A DNA stretch of 64,000 nucleotides, taken from Rhizobium skierniewicense. Its GTDB lineage: Bacteria; Pseudomonadota; Alphaproteobacteria; Rhizobiales; Rhizobiaceae. The notes beneath the pieces are model-generated. The model was not told the DNA's origin. It ran no database searches and worked only from the letters and a program-made list of their open reading frames with translations. Position numbers and translations under genes: made by a program. Shown in pieces: positions 1 through 8,948 of this stretch; position 1 is the stretch's first letter; each line of letters begins with the position of its first letter. The stretch covers positions 62,001-126,000 of the forward strand of contig NZ_JACIDV010000003.1 of NCBI RefSeq assembly GCF_014196515.1, given 5' to 3'.

Positions 1-2
1 CC

Positions 3-1025
3 ATGGCGGATGCCAAAGCCATCGTCGAGCAACACCGCGCCATGCCGGTTTTCACGCCTCCGGGCGAAGCCTTCGATGCCAAGTCCTGCATGGCGGGCAA
101 GAAGGTTCTCTCCATTCCCATTTCCATGACGATTCCGTTTAATGTCGAGCTACAAAAAGCGATGTCTGAGGCGGCCAAGGAAGTCGGCTTCACCTATACG
201 ACGTGGGATAACCAACTGAAAATAGACCAGTGGGTTCAAGGTGTTTCCCAGGCCATCAGCCAGAAATATGACGCTCTTGATCTGGCTGGTGGTCTGAACC
301 CCGAAGTGCTTGGGCCCCAACTGGGCGAGGCCCGCGCTGCCGGTTTGAAAATCTCCACCACCCATTTTTATGACGTGACCCAAAAGGCGGTCCCGAGCGT
401 CGACTATTCCGGCAAGGTTGATTTCACCGGCGCCGGAAAGCTGCTGGCAGCCTGGGCCTATGCCCAGACGGAAGGCAAGCCCAATGTGCTGGTCATCGGC
501 TCATCCGATGTCCTGCCCTCCATCCCGTTCGTCCAGGCCATCAAGGATCAACTGGCGGCGCTTTGCCCGGATTGCAAGGTAAAACATCTCGACGTTCCCG
601 TCTCCGAATGGGCGACGAAGATACAATCGGGCACCCAGTCCGCTTTGCTGGCTGATCCGTCGATCAACTATATTCTGCCGATCTACGACTCCATGTCGCA
701 GTTCGTTATCCCCGCCATGCGCATCACCGGTGCGGAGGGCAGCGTCAAGCTTGCCAGTTTCAACGGAACTCCTTTCGTGCTGGATATGGTCCGGGCAGGT
801 CAGGTGGAGATGGATGTCGGCGAAAGCCTCGGCTGGGCAGGTTATGCGGCCATCGACAACATCATGCGCATGCTGTGCGGCAAGCCTGAGGTGGCGAAGC
901 TGAATGTCCCCTTGCTGGTGTTTGACGAAAGCAATATCGCGACCGCAGGGACGCCCGCCAACTTCAACGATGGCTACGGCGATGCCCATCTGGACGGGTT
1001 CCGCAAGCTCTGGAAACTGAAGTAA
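3..1025 (+). CDS. Periplasmic sugar-type ABC substrate-binding protein (5' end cut)
   Basis: This is the C-terminal 340 residues of a periplasmic binding protein of the ribose/xylose type (Peripla_BP_4 fold) that would deliver a ligand to the permease and ATPase encoded next. The frame is open from the first base, and no signal peptide or ribosome site is visible, so the real start lies upstream of the window. After an N-terminal stretch, VLSIPISMTIPFNVELQKAM resembles the first beta strand and helix of the fold, and the hinge-like GSSDVLPS and SFNGTPFVLDMV segments follow. It is spaced 26 bases from the ATPase gene. The ligand cannot be read from sequence; the downstream amidase genes suggest a nitrogen compound or an aminated sugar rather than a plain pentose. 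Confidence 0.85.
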   Translation: MADAKAIVEQHRAMPVFTPPGEAFDAKSCMAGKKVLSIPISMTIPFNVELQKAMSEAAKEVGFTYTTWDNQLKIDQWVQGVSQAISQKYDALDLAGGLNPEVLGPQLGEARAAGLKISTTHFYDVTQKAVPSVDYSGKVDFTGAGKLLAAWAYAQTEGKPNVLVIGSSDVLPSIPFVQAIKDQLAALCPDCKVKHLDVPVSEWATKIQSGTQSALLADPSINYILPIYDSMSQFVIPAMRITGAEGSVKLASFNGTPFVLDMVRAGQVEMDVGESLGWAGYAAIDNIMRMLCGKPEVAKLNVPLLVFDESNIATAGTPANFNDGYGDAHLDGFRKLWKLK

Positions 1026-1051
1026 TCAGCCGTTGAAGCGGGAGCAGCATC

Positions 1052-2599
1052 ATGACAGATAATGCCGTGCTCACCATGAAAAACATCCGCATGCGCTTTG
1101 GCAGTTACGATGCGCTGAAGGGCGTGTCGCTGTCGATCCGGCGCGGCGAGGTGTTCGGACTTCTCGGTCAGAACGGCTCGGGGAAATCCACCATGATCAA
1201 GGTTCTGGCGGGTTTCCACCAGCCGGAGCCAGGCAGCGAGGTCATTCTCTGGGGGCAGAAAATGCCTTTGCCGCTCGATCCCATGGAGATTAAGAAGCGC
1301 GGTGTGGCGTTTGTCCACCAGCATCTCGGTCTCGTGTCATCGCTGACCGTGCTGGAGAATATGCGGGTCACCGCCCTTGGTCAGAAATCACCCTGGTTCG
1401 TCAATTGGAGACGTGAAGCGTCGGCGATATCGAAACTGTTTGCGCAGTTCGACCTGTTTATCGATCCGTTTCAAACTGTGGCGTCGCTGTCACCGGTGGA
1501 GCGTGCCTTCGTTGCCATTATCAGGGCCTTCGAGGATCTGAAAGCGTCGGATGCAGGCTATGGCGGGGAAGGTATATTGGTGCTGGATGAGCCAACGCCG
1601 TTTCTGCCGGCCGAAGATGTCAAAAGGCTGTTTGCTCTCATCCGTTCCATCGTGAAAACCGGCGCTTCCGTTGTTATCGTCACCCATGACATCGATGAAG
1701 TGCGTGACATTACCGACCGTGTTGCAGTGCTGCGGGACGGCGAACTCGTCGGCATTATGGATACACACAGTTCGGAGCGCCAATCCATCCTGGATACCAT
1801 CGTCGGATCACGTGTCGATGCGTTCGAGAAAAGGCGTATGGCGCCCAGCGGGGTTGCGGCGGCAGTGCGCGTGAGAGGATTGTCGGATGGTACCACCGCA
1901 CCGTTTGATTTCGACATTCGCGAGGGCGAAACACTGGGCGTCACGGGCTTGATCGGCTCCGGCTTTGCCCGAGTTCCCTACCTGCTTTATGGCGCAAGGC
2001 GCGGCGAAGGTGAAATCATGCTTGCAGGCAAGACGTCTGGCGTTGGCGCAATGACACCGTTTGCCGCTCAGCAGATGGGCATCGCATTTCTACCGGGCGA
2101 TCGGCTGGGTGCCGCTGGTGTCGGAACCCTTTCCGTCACCGACAATATCACGTTGCCCGTTCTCGACAATTTGCTGAAACCCTACGGACTTGACCGATCG
2201 GCCATGACCCGAGACGCAGCGCGGCTGGCGCAGCTCTATGATGTCAGGCCGCAGAACCCGCATTTGCCGCTTGCGTCTCTGTCTGGCGGCAACCAGCAGA
2301 AAGTCCTCTTGGCCAAATGGTTGCAGGTCAAGCCGAAGCTCTTGATGCTGGACGAACCCACCCAGGGCGTCGATTTCGGTGCGCGCCAGCAAATCTTCAA
2401 AGCGTTGGACCGGGCAGCGGCGGATGGCACCGCCATTCTCTGCGCCTCGACCGACAACGAACAACTGGAACAGATATGTGATCGCATCATCGTCTTTTCG
2501 CGCGGTCGCCCGGTAATCGAGCTGAAAGGCTCGCAGATCAGCCGCCGCGTCATTACGGAAGCCTGTTTCCACAGCCATGAAGCGGAGGCCGCAGAATGA
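1052..2599 (+). CDS. ABC transporter ATPase with two nucleotide-binding domains (RbsA/XylG type)
   Basis: This cytoplasmic energy subunit of a ribose-type importer has 515 residues, the usual size for a fused double ATPase. The first domain has Walker A GQNGSGKST near residue 40, Walker B ILVLDEPTP and an H-loop VIVTHD. Its signature is the unusual LSPVERAFV instead of LSGGQ. The second domain has a degenerate Walker A (GLIGSGFAR, no GKS/T) but a canonical LSGGNQQKV signature and LLMLDEPTQGVD. That asymmetry is normal for the RbsA class. GGGAG lies 7 bases before the ATG. The stop overlaps the permease start by four bases (ATGA), showing translational coupling. Confidence 0.92.
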   Translation: MTDNAVLTMKNIRMRFGSYDALKGVSLSIRRGEVFGLLGQNGSGKSTMIKVLAGFHQPEPGSEVILWGQKMPLPLDPMEIKKRGVAFVHQHLGLVSSLTVLENMRVTALGQKSPWFVNWRREASAISKLFAQFDLFIDPFQTVASLSPVERAFVAIIRAFEDLKASDAGYGGEGILVLDEPTPFLPAEDVKRLFALIRSIVKTGASVVIVTHDIDEVRDITDRVAVLRDGELVGIMDTHSSERQSILDTIVGSRVDAFEKRRMAPSGVAAAVRVRGLSDGTTAPFDFDIREGETLGVTGLIGSGFARVPYLLYGARRGEGEIMLAGKTSGVGAMTPFAAQQMGIAFLPGDRLGAAGVGTLSVTDNITLPVLDNLLKPYGLDRSAMTRDAARLAQLYDVRPQNPHLPLASLSGGNQQKVLLAKWLQVKPKLLMLDEPTQGVDFGARQQIFKALDRAAADGTAILCASTDNEQLEQICDRIIVFSRGRPVIELKGSQISRRVITEACFHSHEAEAAE

Positions 2600-3606
2600 C
2601 GACGCTCGACATGCCGACAACCAAATTGGCATCGCCGCCAAAAAGCCGGTTTACCCTGAAGACGGAGGGCGAGCGCTTTGCGCTGGTTGGCGCTTGGCTG
2701 CTGCTCATCGTCATTTTCGGTACCCTCATGCCGGATTCCTTTTTAAGCTGGCGCAGTTTCTCGACTCTGTTCGGTTCTCAGGCCATTCTCGTGGTGCTGA
2801 CGCTTGCCATCATCATACCGCTCACCTCAGGGGATTTCGACCTGTCTGGGGCATCGACCTTGACGATGAGCTGCATGCTGATCGCCGTGCTGAATGTGAA
2901 ACTCGGTTGGCCGATCGTCCCCGTCATCCTGCTGGCTCTTCTCAGCGGCATCGTGATTGGTGCCGTCAATGCTTTCTTTGTCCTCTATTTTCGCATCCAT
3001 TCCCTGATCGTGACGCTCGGCGTCGGGACCTTCGTTAACGGATTGATCCTTTGGGTCAGCAATTCGCAAACGATCTCGGGCGTTTCCATGGACCTCGTCA
3101 AATGGGTCATCATCAACCGTTTCCTGGGTATTCCCCTGGCCTTTTTCTACGCCATGATCCTGGCCGTCATCCTGTGGTATGCACTGGAATTCACCATCGC
3201 CGGTCGCAAGCTCCTATTTGTCGGGCGTGGTCGGGAAGTATCTCGCCTGAGCGGCATCCATGTCGACCGCGTCCGCGCCACGTCCTTCATATTATCGGGC
3301 CTGATTTCGGCCTTTGCGGGCATGCTGTATGCGGGAATGACCGGCTCTGCCGATCCGCTCTCGGGCCTCAACCTCCTGCTTCCCGCCTTTGCCGCGGCCT
3401 TCTTGGGTGCAACGACCATCTCGCCGGGCAGGTTCAATGCCTTCGGCGCCGTCATCGCCGTCTACTTCCTCGTCACCGGCATCACCGGGCTGACCATGCT
3501 GGGCGCGGATGCCTACGTGCAGAACCTGTTTTACGGAGGAGCGCTTGTCGTTGCCGTGTCGCTCAGCCAGCTCGTCCGCAACCGTCAACCACAGGATTTC
3601 AGCTGA
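2596..3606 (+). CDS. ABC transporter permease (RbsC/BPD_transp_2 family)
   Basis: This 336-residue inner-membrane permease is the channel of the importer. It has about nine hydrophobic segments; the first follows a 30-residue polar N-terminus (VGAWLLLIVIFGTLMP). The family signature is visible as ITLGVGT-like IVTLGVGTFVNG and the C-terminal LPAFAAAFLGATTISPGRFN, typical of ribose/xylose permeases. It starts inside the stop of the ATPase gene and its own TGA overlaps the ATG of the AtzG-like gene, so transporter and amidase are one translationally coupled unit. Confidence 0.92.
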   Translation: MTTLDMPTTKLASPPKSRFTLKTEGERFALVGAWLLLIVIFGTLMPDSFLSWRSFSTLFGSQAILVVLTLAIIIPLTSGDFDLSGASTLTMSCMLIAVLNVKLGWPIVPVILLALLSGIVIGAVNAFFVLYFRIHSLIVTLGVGTFVNGLILWVSNSQTISGVSMDLVKWVIINRFLGIPLAFFYAMILAVILWYALEFTIAGRKLLFVGRGREVSRLSGIHVDRVRATSFILSGLISAFAGMLYAGMTGSADPLSGLNLLLPAFAAAFLGATTISPGRFNAFGAVIAVYFLVTGITGLTMLGADAYVQNLFYGGALVVAVSLSQLVRNRQPQDFS

Positions 3607-3809
3607 TGGATAACACGAATATGGTCGCTGCTTTGGCGCAAGCCTATTGGGCGCGGCCTGCGGTCGAAGCGGAACTGGTGGCCATGGCCGGAGAGATGGC
3701 CCGCGATATCGCTGCAATCGCACCGTCGCCGTTGGGCAAAGGTGGCGCGTTGTTCAATGTGGAACCCGCGCATTTCGATGCACTTCTGATGTCCGAGGCA
3801 AAGCGATGA
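3606..3809 (+). CDS. AtzG-like small accessory subunit (DUF4089 type)
   Basis: This 67-residue protein is encoded between the permease and the amidase, overlapping both by a few bases (TGATG at its start, ATGA at its end). Its length, its GatC-like composition (VAALAQAYWARPAVEAELVA, then a conserved NVEPAHFD) and its position directly before an amidase match AtzG, the small partner that the 1-carboxybiuret hydrolase AtzE needs for assembly. It is easily missed because a longer false frame (from 3051) runs through it. The role as an amidase partner is inferred from context and resemblance; the substrate is unknown. Confidence 0.75.
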   Translation: MDNTNMVAALAQAYWARPAVEAELVAMAGEMARDIAAIAPSPLGKGGALFNVEPAHFDALLMSEAKR

Positions 3810-5215
3810 GCCTCGATAATCCCACCTCGTTGACACAGGCCGCAGACGCGATCCGTGCCGGAAAGATCACCTCGCTGGAGATGACGCAGGCTGCGCTCGA
3901 TCGCGCGACCGCCGGCCAGACACGGTTGAACGCCTTCATCGATATTGAACACGAAGCTGCACTCGATGCGGCGAAGAGGGCCGATGCCGCGCTTGCATCC
4001 GGCCACAGCGTGGGGCCGTTGCACGGCGTTCCGCTCGCCCACAAGGACATGTATGATCGCGCCGGTTTCGTGACCGGTTGCGGCTCGAAAATACGGGCGG
4101 GACACGTGGCAACCTCCACCTCCACCGTGATGGAGCGCTTGCAAAGCGCAGGCGCGCTGTCCATCGGTCGCCTGAATATGAGTGAATTCGCCATGGGGCC
4201 GACCGGCCACAATTTCCACCATGGCCGGGCATTGAACCCGATTGAGGCGGCGCGCATCACCGGCGGCTCGTCCTCCGGCTCCGGTTCCGCGGTGGGAGGT
4301 GGTGTCGTATTGGGGGCACTTGGTTCCGATACCGGCGGCTCGATCCGCTTGCCCGCCGCATGCTGTGGTGTTGTCGGTATCAAGCCGACGCAGGGCCGTG
4401 TGAGCCGACATGGGGCAATGCCATTGTCTTTCTCGCAAGACTGCGTGGGTCCTTTGGCGCGCACGGTCGAAGACGCCTATCTGATGTTACAACTCATTTC
4501 CGGCCCGGATGATCGCGATACGACATGCATGGATGTTGAAAAGCCTGGGCCGCTTCACACCGATCTCTCGTCCATCCGCATCGGCATCGCGGGTGGTCTC
4601 TTCACGTCGGGGCTGGATAGCGATGTTTCGCAGGGCGTCGATATAGCCATCACAGCCCTGAAATCAGAGGTTGCCAGCATCGCGCAGGCGTCCATGCCCG
4701 ATCTGTCAACAATTGCAGAACTCGCCAATGTCGTTGCCATGGCGGAAGCCGGTGCTGTGCACTTTGACTGGATGCGTGAGCGCCCCGACGATTACGGTCC
4801 GCAAATCCGTATGCGGTTGTCGCAGTCCCTTGCGGTGCCCGCCCCCATCTACCTGCGGGCTTTGCAGATACGGTCGGTCATGCTCCAAGACTTTCTCAAT
4901 GTCGCTTTTGCCCAATCAGATGTGCTCATCGCGCCTACCATGCCCTTCGTGCCGCCTTTGTCTTCGGAGGTGGATGTCGGCACAAGCCCCACGATGAATG
5001 CGGTGGTAAGTGCCATGACCTCGTTCACACGCCCCTTCAGCTATCTCGGCCTGCCAGCTGTGTCCGTGCCGGTGTCGATCTCTGCTGGCGGATTGCCCGT
5101 TGCTCTGCAAGTCGTGGCGCGGCCTTGGCGTGAAGACCTCGCAGCGAGTGTGGCTTTGAGACTTGAGACGGCGCTAGCGCTTCCTGCAATGGCGCGCGTC
5201 GCATCGGCAGCGTGA
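3806..5215 (+). CDS. Amidase-signature hydrolase, AtzE-like
   Basis: This 469-residue amidase-signature enzyme hydrolyses an amide or ureido bond in the cytoplasm. The Ser-cisSer-Lys triad is complete: Lys80 in LAHKD, the cis-Ser near 155 in GGSSSGSG, and the nucleophile Ser179 in DTGGSIR. The start at 3806 is chosen because it overlaps the AtzG-like stop (ATGA) and gives the normal AtzE length; an upstream start at 3647 would run through the small gene. Coupling to an ABC importer and an AtzG partner points to catabolism of an imported ureido or carboxy-amide compound. GatA of the tRNA amidotransferase is unlikely because no gatB is nearby and the small partner is AtzG-like. Confidence 0.88.
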   Translation: MSLDNPTSLTQAADAIRAGKITSLEMTQAALDRATAGQTRLNAFIDIEHEAALDAAKRADAALASGHSVGPLHGVPLAHKDMYDRAGFVTGCGSKIRAGHVATSTSTVMERLQSAGALSIGRLNMSEFAMGPTGHNFHHGRALNPIEAARITGGSSSGSGSAVGGGVVLGALGSDTGGSIRLPAACCGVVGIKPTQGRVSRHGAMPLSFSQDCVGPLARTVEDAYLMLQLISGPDDRDTTCMDVEKPGPLHTDLSSIRIGIAGGLFTSGLDSDVSQGVDIAITALKSEVASIAQASMPDLSTIAELANVVAMAEAGAVHFDWMRERPDDYGPQIRMRLSQSLAVPAPIYLRALQIRSVMLQDFLNVAFAQSDVLIAPTMPFVPPLSSEVDVGTSPTMNAVVSAMTSFTRPFSYLGLPAVSVPVSISAGGLPVALQVVARPWREDLAASVALRLETALALPAMARVASAA

Positions 5216-5255
5216 ACCGCGTCATGACAATTCGGAATGGAGAAAGGACGATCAA

Positions 5256-5774
5256 ATGAACACGATGCCAAATCTCTCATCACCGGTGGAGGCTGTTGTG
5301 GATGTCAGTCAGCAAGACTTCCGCGATGCCATGGCGAAAATGGGTGCCGCCGTCACCATTATCACGACGGATGGACCGGGGGGTAAGGCAGGCTTTGCTG
5401 CGACCGCAGTTTGCAGCGTGACAGACAGTCCCGCGACACTGTTGATATGCCTCAACCGCACTGCATCCGTGTTCAACGCGGTGATGGAAAACAAGACGCT
5501 TTGCGTCAATGTGCTGACTGCAGAGCATGAAACGCTGTCATCGCTGTTCGGTGGAAAAACGCCGGTCGATGACCGTTTTGCTGCGGCGAACTGGCACGCT
5601 GGCGTAACAGGTGCGCCCGTGCTGGACGATGCGATGGTATCGTTCGAGTGTGTGATTTCGGATATGCAGGATATCGGCACACACAGGGTTTTGTTTTGTG
5701 CGGTGAAGTCCCTTCGTCAAAGCGACGCCGACAAGGCCTTGATCTATTACAAGCGCGCCTATCATCATCTTTAG
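5256..5774 (+). CDS. Flavin reductase, RutF/HpaC-like
   Basis: This 172-residue NAD(P)H:flavin oxidoreductase of the split-barrel FMN-binding family supplies reduced flavin to a monooxygenase. Family features are [34 protein letters not shown], the [11 protein letters not shown] segment and [10 protein letters not shown]. The FGGK/TGAPVL pair closely resembles RutF of uracil catabolism. A GGAGAAAGGA ribosome site precedes the ATG. It lies 40 bases after the amidase and probably belongs to the same operon. Oddly, no flavin monooxygenase that could use its product lies in the window; the partner may be left of the edge or elsewhere. Confidence 0.88.
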   Translation: MNTMPNLSSPVEAVVDVSQQDFRDAMAKMGAAVTIITTDGPGGKAGFAATAVCSVTDSPATLLICLNRTASVFNAVMENKTLCVNVLTAEHETLSSLFGGKTPVDDRFAAANWHAGVTGAPVLDDAMVSFECVISDMQDIGTHRVLFCAVKSLRQSDADKALIYYKRAYHHL

Positions 5775-5786
5775 CCTTCGAGGCGA

Positions 5787-6482
5787 TCAGGGCTGCAAGC
5801 CAGCACACCGTGCCGTATTGCGAATATGAGACTCCATCTCGACCCGGGCCAAAGCGCCGTCATTTGCCTTGAGAGCGGCAATGATGCGGCGGTGTTCGGC
5901 AATGGATTGCCGCATTCTTTCCGGGTCGGTGATGGGGATAGGCTGGCGCTGGGTTTCGGTCACCTGGTCCCGCACTGTCTGATACAGCGCCTTCAGCATC
6001 GTGTTGGAGCAGGCGGATACGATGGTGCCATGGAACGCGAGATCGGCTTCGACATTGGCGAGCAGATCCTGATTGGCCCAGCAATCCTCCATCGTCTTCG
6101 TCGCCTTTTCCATCTTTTCGAGCTGTGTCTGGGACAGTCGCCCAGCCGAAAGCCGGGCGATTTCTCCCTCGAGCAGGATGCGCGTTTGGAAGACGTCGAA
6201 AACCGAGTGGCTTTCCGAATAGCGCCACGGCGCCATATGTCCGGCTTGACCTGCCGTTGCGTCAATCGCAGCCACATACGTTCCGCGCCCAGCTTCTGTT
6301 TTCAGCAGGCCAAGCGTTTCAAGGGTCAGCAGCGCCTCACGAAGGGATGCCCGGCTGATGCCGAATCTTTGGGAGAATTCGCGCTGTGACGGAATTTTCT
6401 CGCCGGCCTTCAATTGCCCGGCCTGGATCATGGCCTGGATTTCGCGGGCAACTGATTGTGGCACAAGCGTTTTGTTGAGCAT
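5787..6482 (-). CDS. FadR-subfamily GntR transcriptional regulator
   Basis: This 231-residue repressor-type regulator has an N-terminal winged helix (LKAGEKIPSQREFSQRFGIS, then SRASLREALLTLETLGLL) and a helical FCD ligand-binding domain. The start is the ATG at 6482 (MLNKTLVPQ); the frame runs 26 codons further upstream, but those residues fit no part of the family and would cover the promoter. It is divergent from the amino-acid type ABC operon, and a triple FadR-type operator (6569-6599) lies between them, so it very likely controls both itself and that operon. It converges on the flavin reductase with only 12 bases between stops. Confidence 0.9.
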   Translation of the reverse strand: MLNKTLVPQSVAREIQAMIQAGQLKAGEKIPSQREFSQRFGISRASLREALLTLETLGLLKTEAGRGTYVAAIDATAGQAGHMAPWRYSESHSVFDVFQTRILLEGEIARLSAGRLSQTQLEKMEKATKTMEDCWANQDLLANVEADLAFHGTIVSACSNTMLKALYQTVRDQVTETQRQPIPITDPERMRQSIAEHRRIIAALKANDGALARVEMESHIRNTARCAGLQP

Positions 6483-6568
6483 TCGATCCCTATTGACGTG
6501 AAGCAGCCGCGGCCCATCCGATATATTTTTTAAGCAACGTCTTGCAAAGCACAAAACCACGTGCTTGT

Positions 6569-6599
6569 TTGGTCGGACTGGTCTGACCAGTTAGACCAA
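6569..6599. promoter_or_regulatory. Triple overlapping FadR/GntR-type operator
   Basis: A 13-base perfect palindrome CTGGTCTGACCAG (6578-6590) sits inside an outer inverted repeat TTGGTC (6569-6574) / GACCAA (6594-6599) with the same centre, base 6584. Read against the FadR-class consensus TNGTNNNACNA, there is a full match at 6579-6589 and matches with one deviation at 6570-6580 and 6588-6598, exactly nine bases apart on each side. It lies 38-70 bases before the ABC start codon and about 87 bases before the regulator start, as expected for a shared operator. Confidence 0.7.
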
Positions 6600-6637
6600 C
6601 GTAGATTGGCTTAAAACATAAAACAAGGGGTTCTCGA

Positions 6638-7435
6638 ATGCACCACGTTTCGCGCATCAAAAGCACACTTCTCGCCGGGCTGGTTTCAGCGCTTGGTATA
6701 GTCAACGTTCAGGCTGCAGATCTGACGGTCGGCGCCAATATCGGCAACGTTCCATGGGAATTTGAAGACGCCAGTGGCAAGGTCACCGGCTTTGAGGTGG
6801 ATCTTGTCAACGAAATCGCAAAGCGTCTCGGCAAGTCCGTCGAATTCGTCAACACGCCATTCAACGGCCTGTTTCCAGCCGTCCAATCCGGCCGCATCAA
6901 CATGGCGATTTCCTCGATCACCATTACCGAAAAACGTTTGGCATCCGTTACCTTCGCCCAGCCCTACTACGATAGCGACCAGTCTCTGACGGTGACAGCC
7001 GCCTCCGGCATCACCGGTCTCAAAGGCATGAGCGACAAGGTCGTCGGTGTCGATACGGCATCGACAGGCGATATGTGGGCAGAAGCTCACAAGGGTGAAT
7101 ACAAGCTTGGTGAAATCCGCAAGTTCGAAGGCTTGCAGCCTGCCATGCTCGACCTCGTTGCGGGCCGGATCGACGGCTATATCTCCGACATTCCGGCCCT
7201 GCTCTACTACGCCAAGGACAAGCCGGAGCTGAAGGTTGTCGAGCGTATTCCGACTGGCGAGAAATACTCGATCATGTTCAACAAGGGTGATCCACTGGCA
7301 GAAGAGGTCAACAAGGTCATCACCACTTTGAAGGGCGAAGGCTTCATCGCCAAGCTGCACGAGACATGGTTCGGTGCAAAGGCCGAGGACACGACCTCGA
7401 CCGTTGCCGTTCTCGATATGCCGAAGGCCAAGTAA
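6638..7435 (+). CDS. Amino-acid type ABC substrate-binding protein (SBP_bac_3)
   Basis: This 265-residue periplasmic binding protein for polar amino acids or related compounds starts with a clear signal peptide: charged n-region, hydrophobic LLAGLVSALGIV, cleavage after VQA near residue 26. The mature part begins DLTVGANIGNVPWEF, then has the family hallmarks GFEVDLVNEIAKRLG, FPAVQSGRINMAISSITITEKR and FAQPYY. AAGGGG lies 7 bases before the ATG. It is the first gene of an operon with permease, ATPase, aminotransferase-fold enzyme and hydantoinase, so its ligand is probably an amino acid derivative or cyclic amide; this is inference. Confidence 0.92.
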   Translation: MHHVSRIKSTLLAGLVSALGIVNVQAADLTVGANIGNVPWEFEDASGKVTGFEVDLVNEIAKRLGKSVEFVNTPFNGLFPAVQSGRINMAISSITITEKRLASVTFAQPYYDSDQSLTVTAASGITGLKGMSDKVVGVDTASTGDMWAEAHKGEYKLGEIRKFEGLQPAMLDLVAGRIDGYISDIPALLYYAKDKPELKVVERIPTGEKYSIMFNKGDPLAEEVNKVITTLKGEGFIAKLHETWFGAKAEDTTSTVAVLDMPKAK

Positions 7436-7447
7436 GGTTTAAACAGC

Positions 7448-7477
7448 ATCCGGCGGGACAAGCTTGTCTCGCCGGAT
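7448..7477 (+). promoter_or_regulatory. Intercistronic stem-loop between binding protein and permease
   Basis: The arms ATCCGGCGGGACAAG (7448-7462) and CTTGTCTCGCCGGAT (7463-7477) pair over 15 positions with one G-U, leaving a small AAGCTT loop. No U-run follows, so this looks like an mRNA-stabilising or attenuating hairpin that lets the binding protein be made in excess over the membrane subunits, a common arrangement in such operons. Confidence 0.6.
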
Positions 7478-7498
7478 CGCCAAGGGAGCCTGTCCGGC

Positions 7499-8170
7499 AT
7501 GAACCTCATCAACACCTTCTTCAATGCTTCAGTCTTTCTCAACAGTCTGCCGCAACTGCTCTGGGGACTGGCCGTCACGCTCCAGATCGGCATGACCAGC
7601 ATTATCTGCGGCTTGGTCGGCGGTCTTTTTCTGGCGGTGGCGCGTCTTTATGCGCCGGCATTCGTCAAACTGCTGATCCGCGTTTACATCGATATTTTTC
7701 GGTCCATACCACTGCTTGTCCTGCTGATTGTCGTTTATTACGCCCTGCCGTTCGTCGGTATCAGACTGTCGCCCTTTCTCTCGGCGGTCACCGCACTGTC
7801 GCTCGTGTCCGCCGCCTACACCGCGGAAATTTTTCGCGCTGGCATAGAGGCTGTTCCCCATGGTCAGTTTGAGGCATCCGCTGCACTTGGCCTCTCCAAC
7901 CGCAACACGATGGTCGACATCATTCTGCCGCAGGCCATCCGCATCGTCATTCCACCGCTGACCAATAATTGCATCAATGTCATGAAGGACACCGCTCTTG
8001 CGTCCGTGGTCGCCATGCCGGACCTGTTGAAACAGGCAACGCAGGCGCAGGCCCTGAATGCCAACCCGACGCCGCTGATCGGGGCCGCCCTTATTTACAT
8101 CGCCCTGCTCTGGCCCATGGTCGCGGTGGTCGCGCGCCTTGAAAAGCACTTCAACCGGGGGAAACGGTAA
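7499..8170 (+). CDS. Amino-acid type ABC permease (HisM/GlnP family)
   Basis: This 223-residue inner-membrane permease has the three-to-five helix topology of the polar amino-acid importers. Recognisable parts are [15 protein letters not shown] at the N-terminus, [22 protein letters not shown], and the EAA loop [21 protein letters not shown] that docks to the ATPase. Only one permease gene is present, so it probably forms a homodimer. Its TAA overlaps the ATG of the ATPase gene (TAATG). Confidence 0.93.
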   Translation: MNLINTFFNASVFLNSLPQLLWGLAVTLQIGMTSIICGLVGGLFLAVARLYAPAFVKLLIRVYIDIFRSIPLLVLLIVVYYALPFVGIRLSPFLSAVTALSLVSAAYTAEIFRAGIEAVPHGQFEASAALGLSNRNTMVDIILPQAIRIVIPPLTNNCINVMKDTALASVVAMPDLLKQATQAQALNANPTPLIGAALIYIALLWPMVAVVARLEKHFNRGKR

Positions 8171-8919
8171 TGGAAAAGAACGGCACGCCCCTCATTTCCA
8201 TACGCGGATTGACCAAAGCCTACGGCACTTTCACCGTTCTGCACGACATTGATCTCGATGTCGCCGAGGGGGAGGTTGTCTGTGTCATCGGTCCATCCGG
8301 TTCCGGCAAATCGACACTCATTCGCTGCATCAATCATCTGGAGGCCTTTGCCCCCGAAAGCACCATTACCGTGGATGGCATCCGCGTTGCGCCCGGTCCG
8401 GCTTTGGCCAAGGTACGCGCCGAAGTTGGCATGGTGTTTCAGTCCTTCAACCTGTTTCCGCATATGACGGTGCTGAGAAACGTCATGATCGCGCCCATCC
8501 GGGTGAGAAAAACGCCGGAAGCAGAAGCAGAACGCAAGGCCCGCGAGCTTTTGGCGCGTGTCGGTATTTCCGAGCAGGCGGAGAAATTTCCCGGGCAGCT
8601 TTCCGGCGGCCAGCAGCAACGCGTGGCGATTGCTCGCGCTCTGGCCATGGAGCCGCGTGTCTTGCTTTTCGATGAGCCCACATCGGCACTCGACCCGGAA
8701 ATGGTCGGCGAGGTTCTGGACGTGATGCGCAAGCTGGCAGGCACCGGTGTCACGATGGTGATCGTCACGCACGAAATGGGTTTTGCCCGACAGGTCGCAG
8801 ATCGCGTCATCTTCATGGATGGCGGACGCCTTGTTGAATGGGGTGCGCCATCAGAAATTTTCGACACTCCGAAAGAAGAGCGAACACGCGGCTTTCTCCG
8901 CGCCGTTCTCAATCATTAA
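8170..8919 (+). CDS. Amino-acid type ABC ATPase (GlnQ/HisP family)
   Basis: This 249-residue cytoplasmic ATPase energises the importer. It has Walker [10 protein letters not shown] near residue 40, Q-loop [11 protein letters not shown], signature [15 protein letters not shown], Walker [13 protein letters not shown] and H-loop VIVTHEM. Length and motifs are typical for the family. It is translationally coupled to the permease; the next gene starts 29 bases after its stop with its own ribosome site. Confidence 0.95.
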   Translation: MEKNGTPLISIRGLTKAYGTFTVLHDIDLDVAEGEVVCVIGPSGSGKSTLIRCINHLEAFAPESTITVDGIRVAPGPALAKVRAEVGMVFQSFNLFPHMTVLRNVMIAPIRVRKTPEAEAERKARELLARVGISEQAEKFPGQLSGGQQQRVAIARALAMEPRVLLFDEPTSALDPEMVGEVLDVMRKLAGTGVTMVIVTHEMGFARQVADRVIFMDGGRLVEWGAPSEIFDTPKEERTRGFLRAVLNH

Positions 8920-8948
8920 AAAAAGATACAGTCCGGGAGATATCAGCG

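Noticed and set aside
3051-3605. Upstream part of a 252-residue frame ending at 3809
   Set aside because: Out-of-frame shadow of the permease; only the last 67 codons, from the ATG at 3606, form the AtzG-like gene.
3806-5215. GatA of the aspartyl/glutamyl-tRNA amidotransferase
   Set aside because: No gatB nearby; the small partner resembles AtzG and the gene is coupled to an ABC importer.
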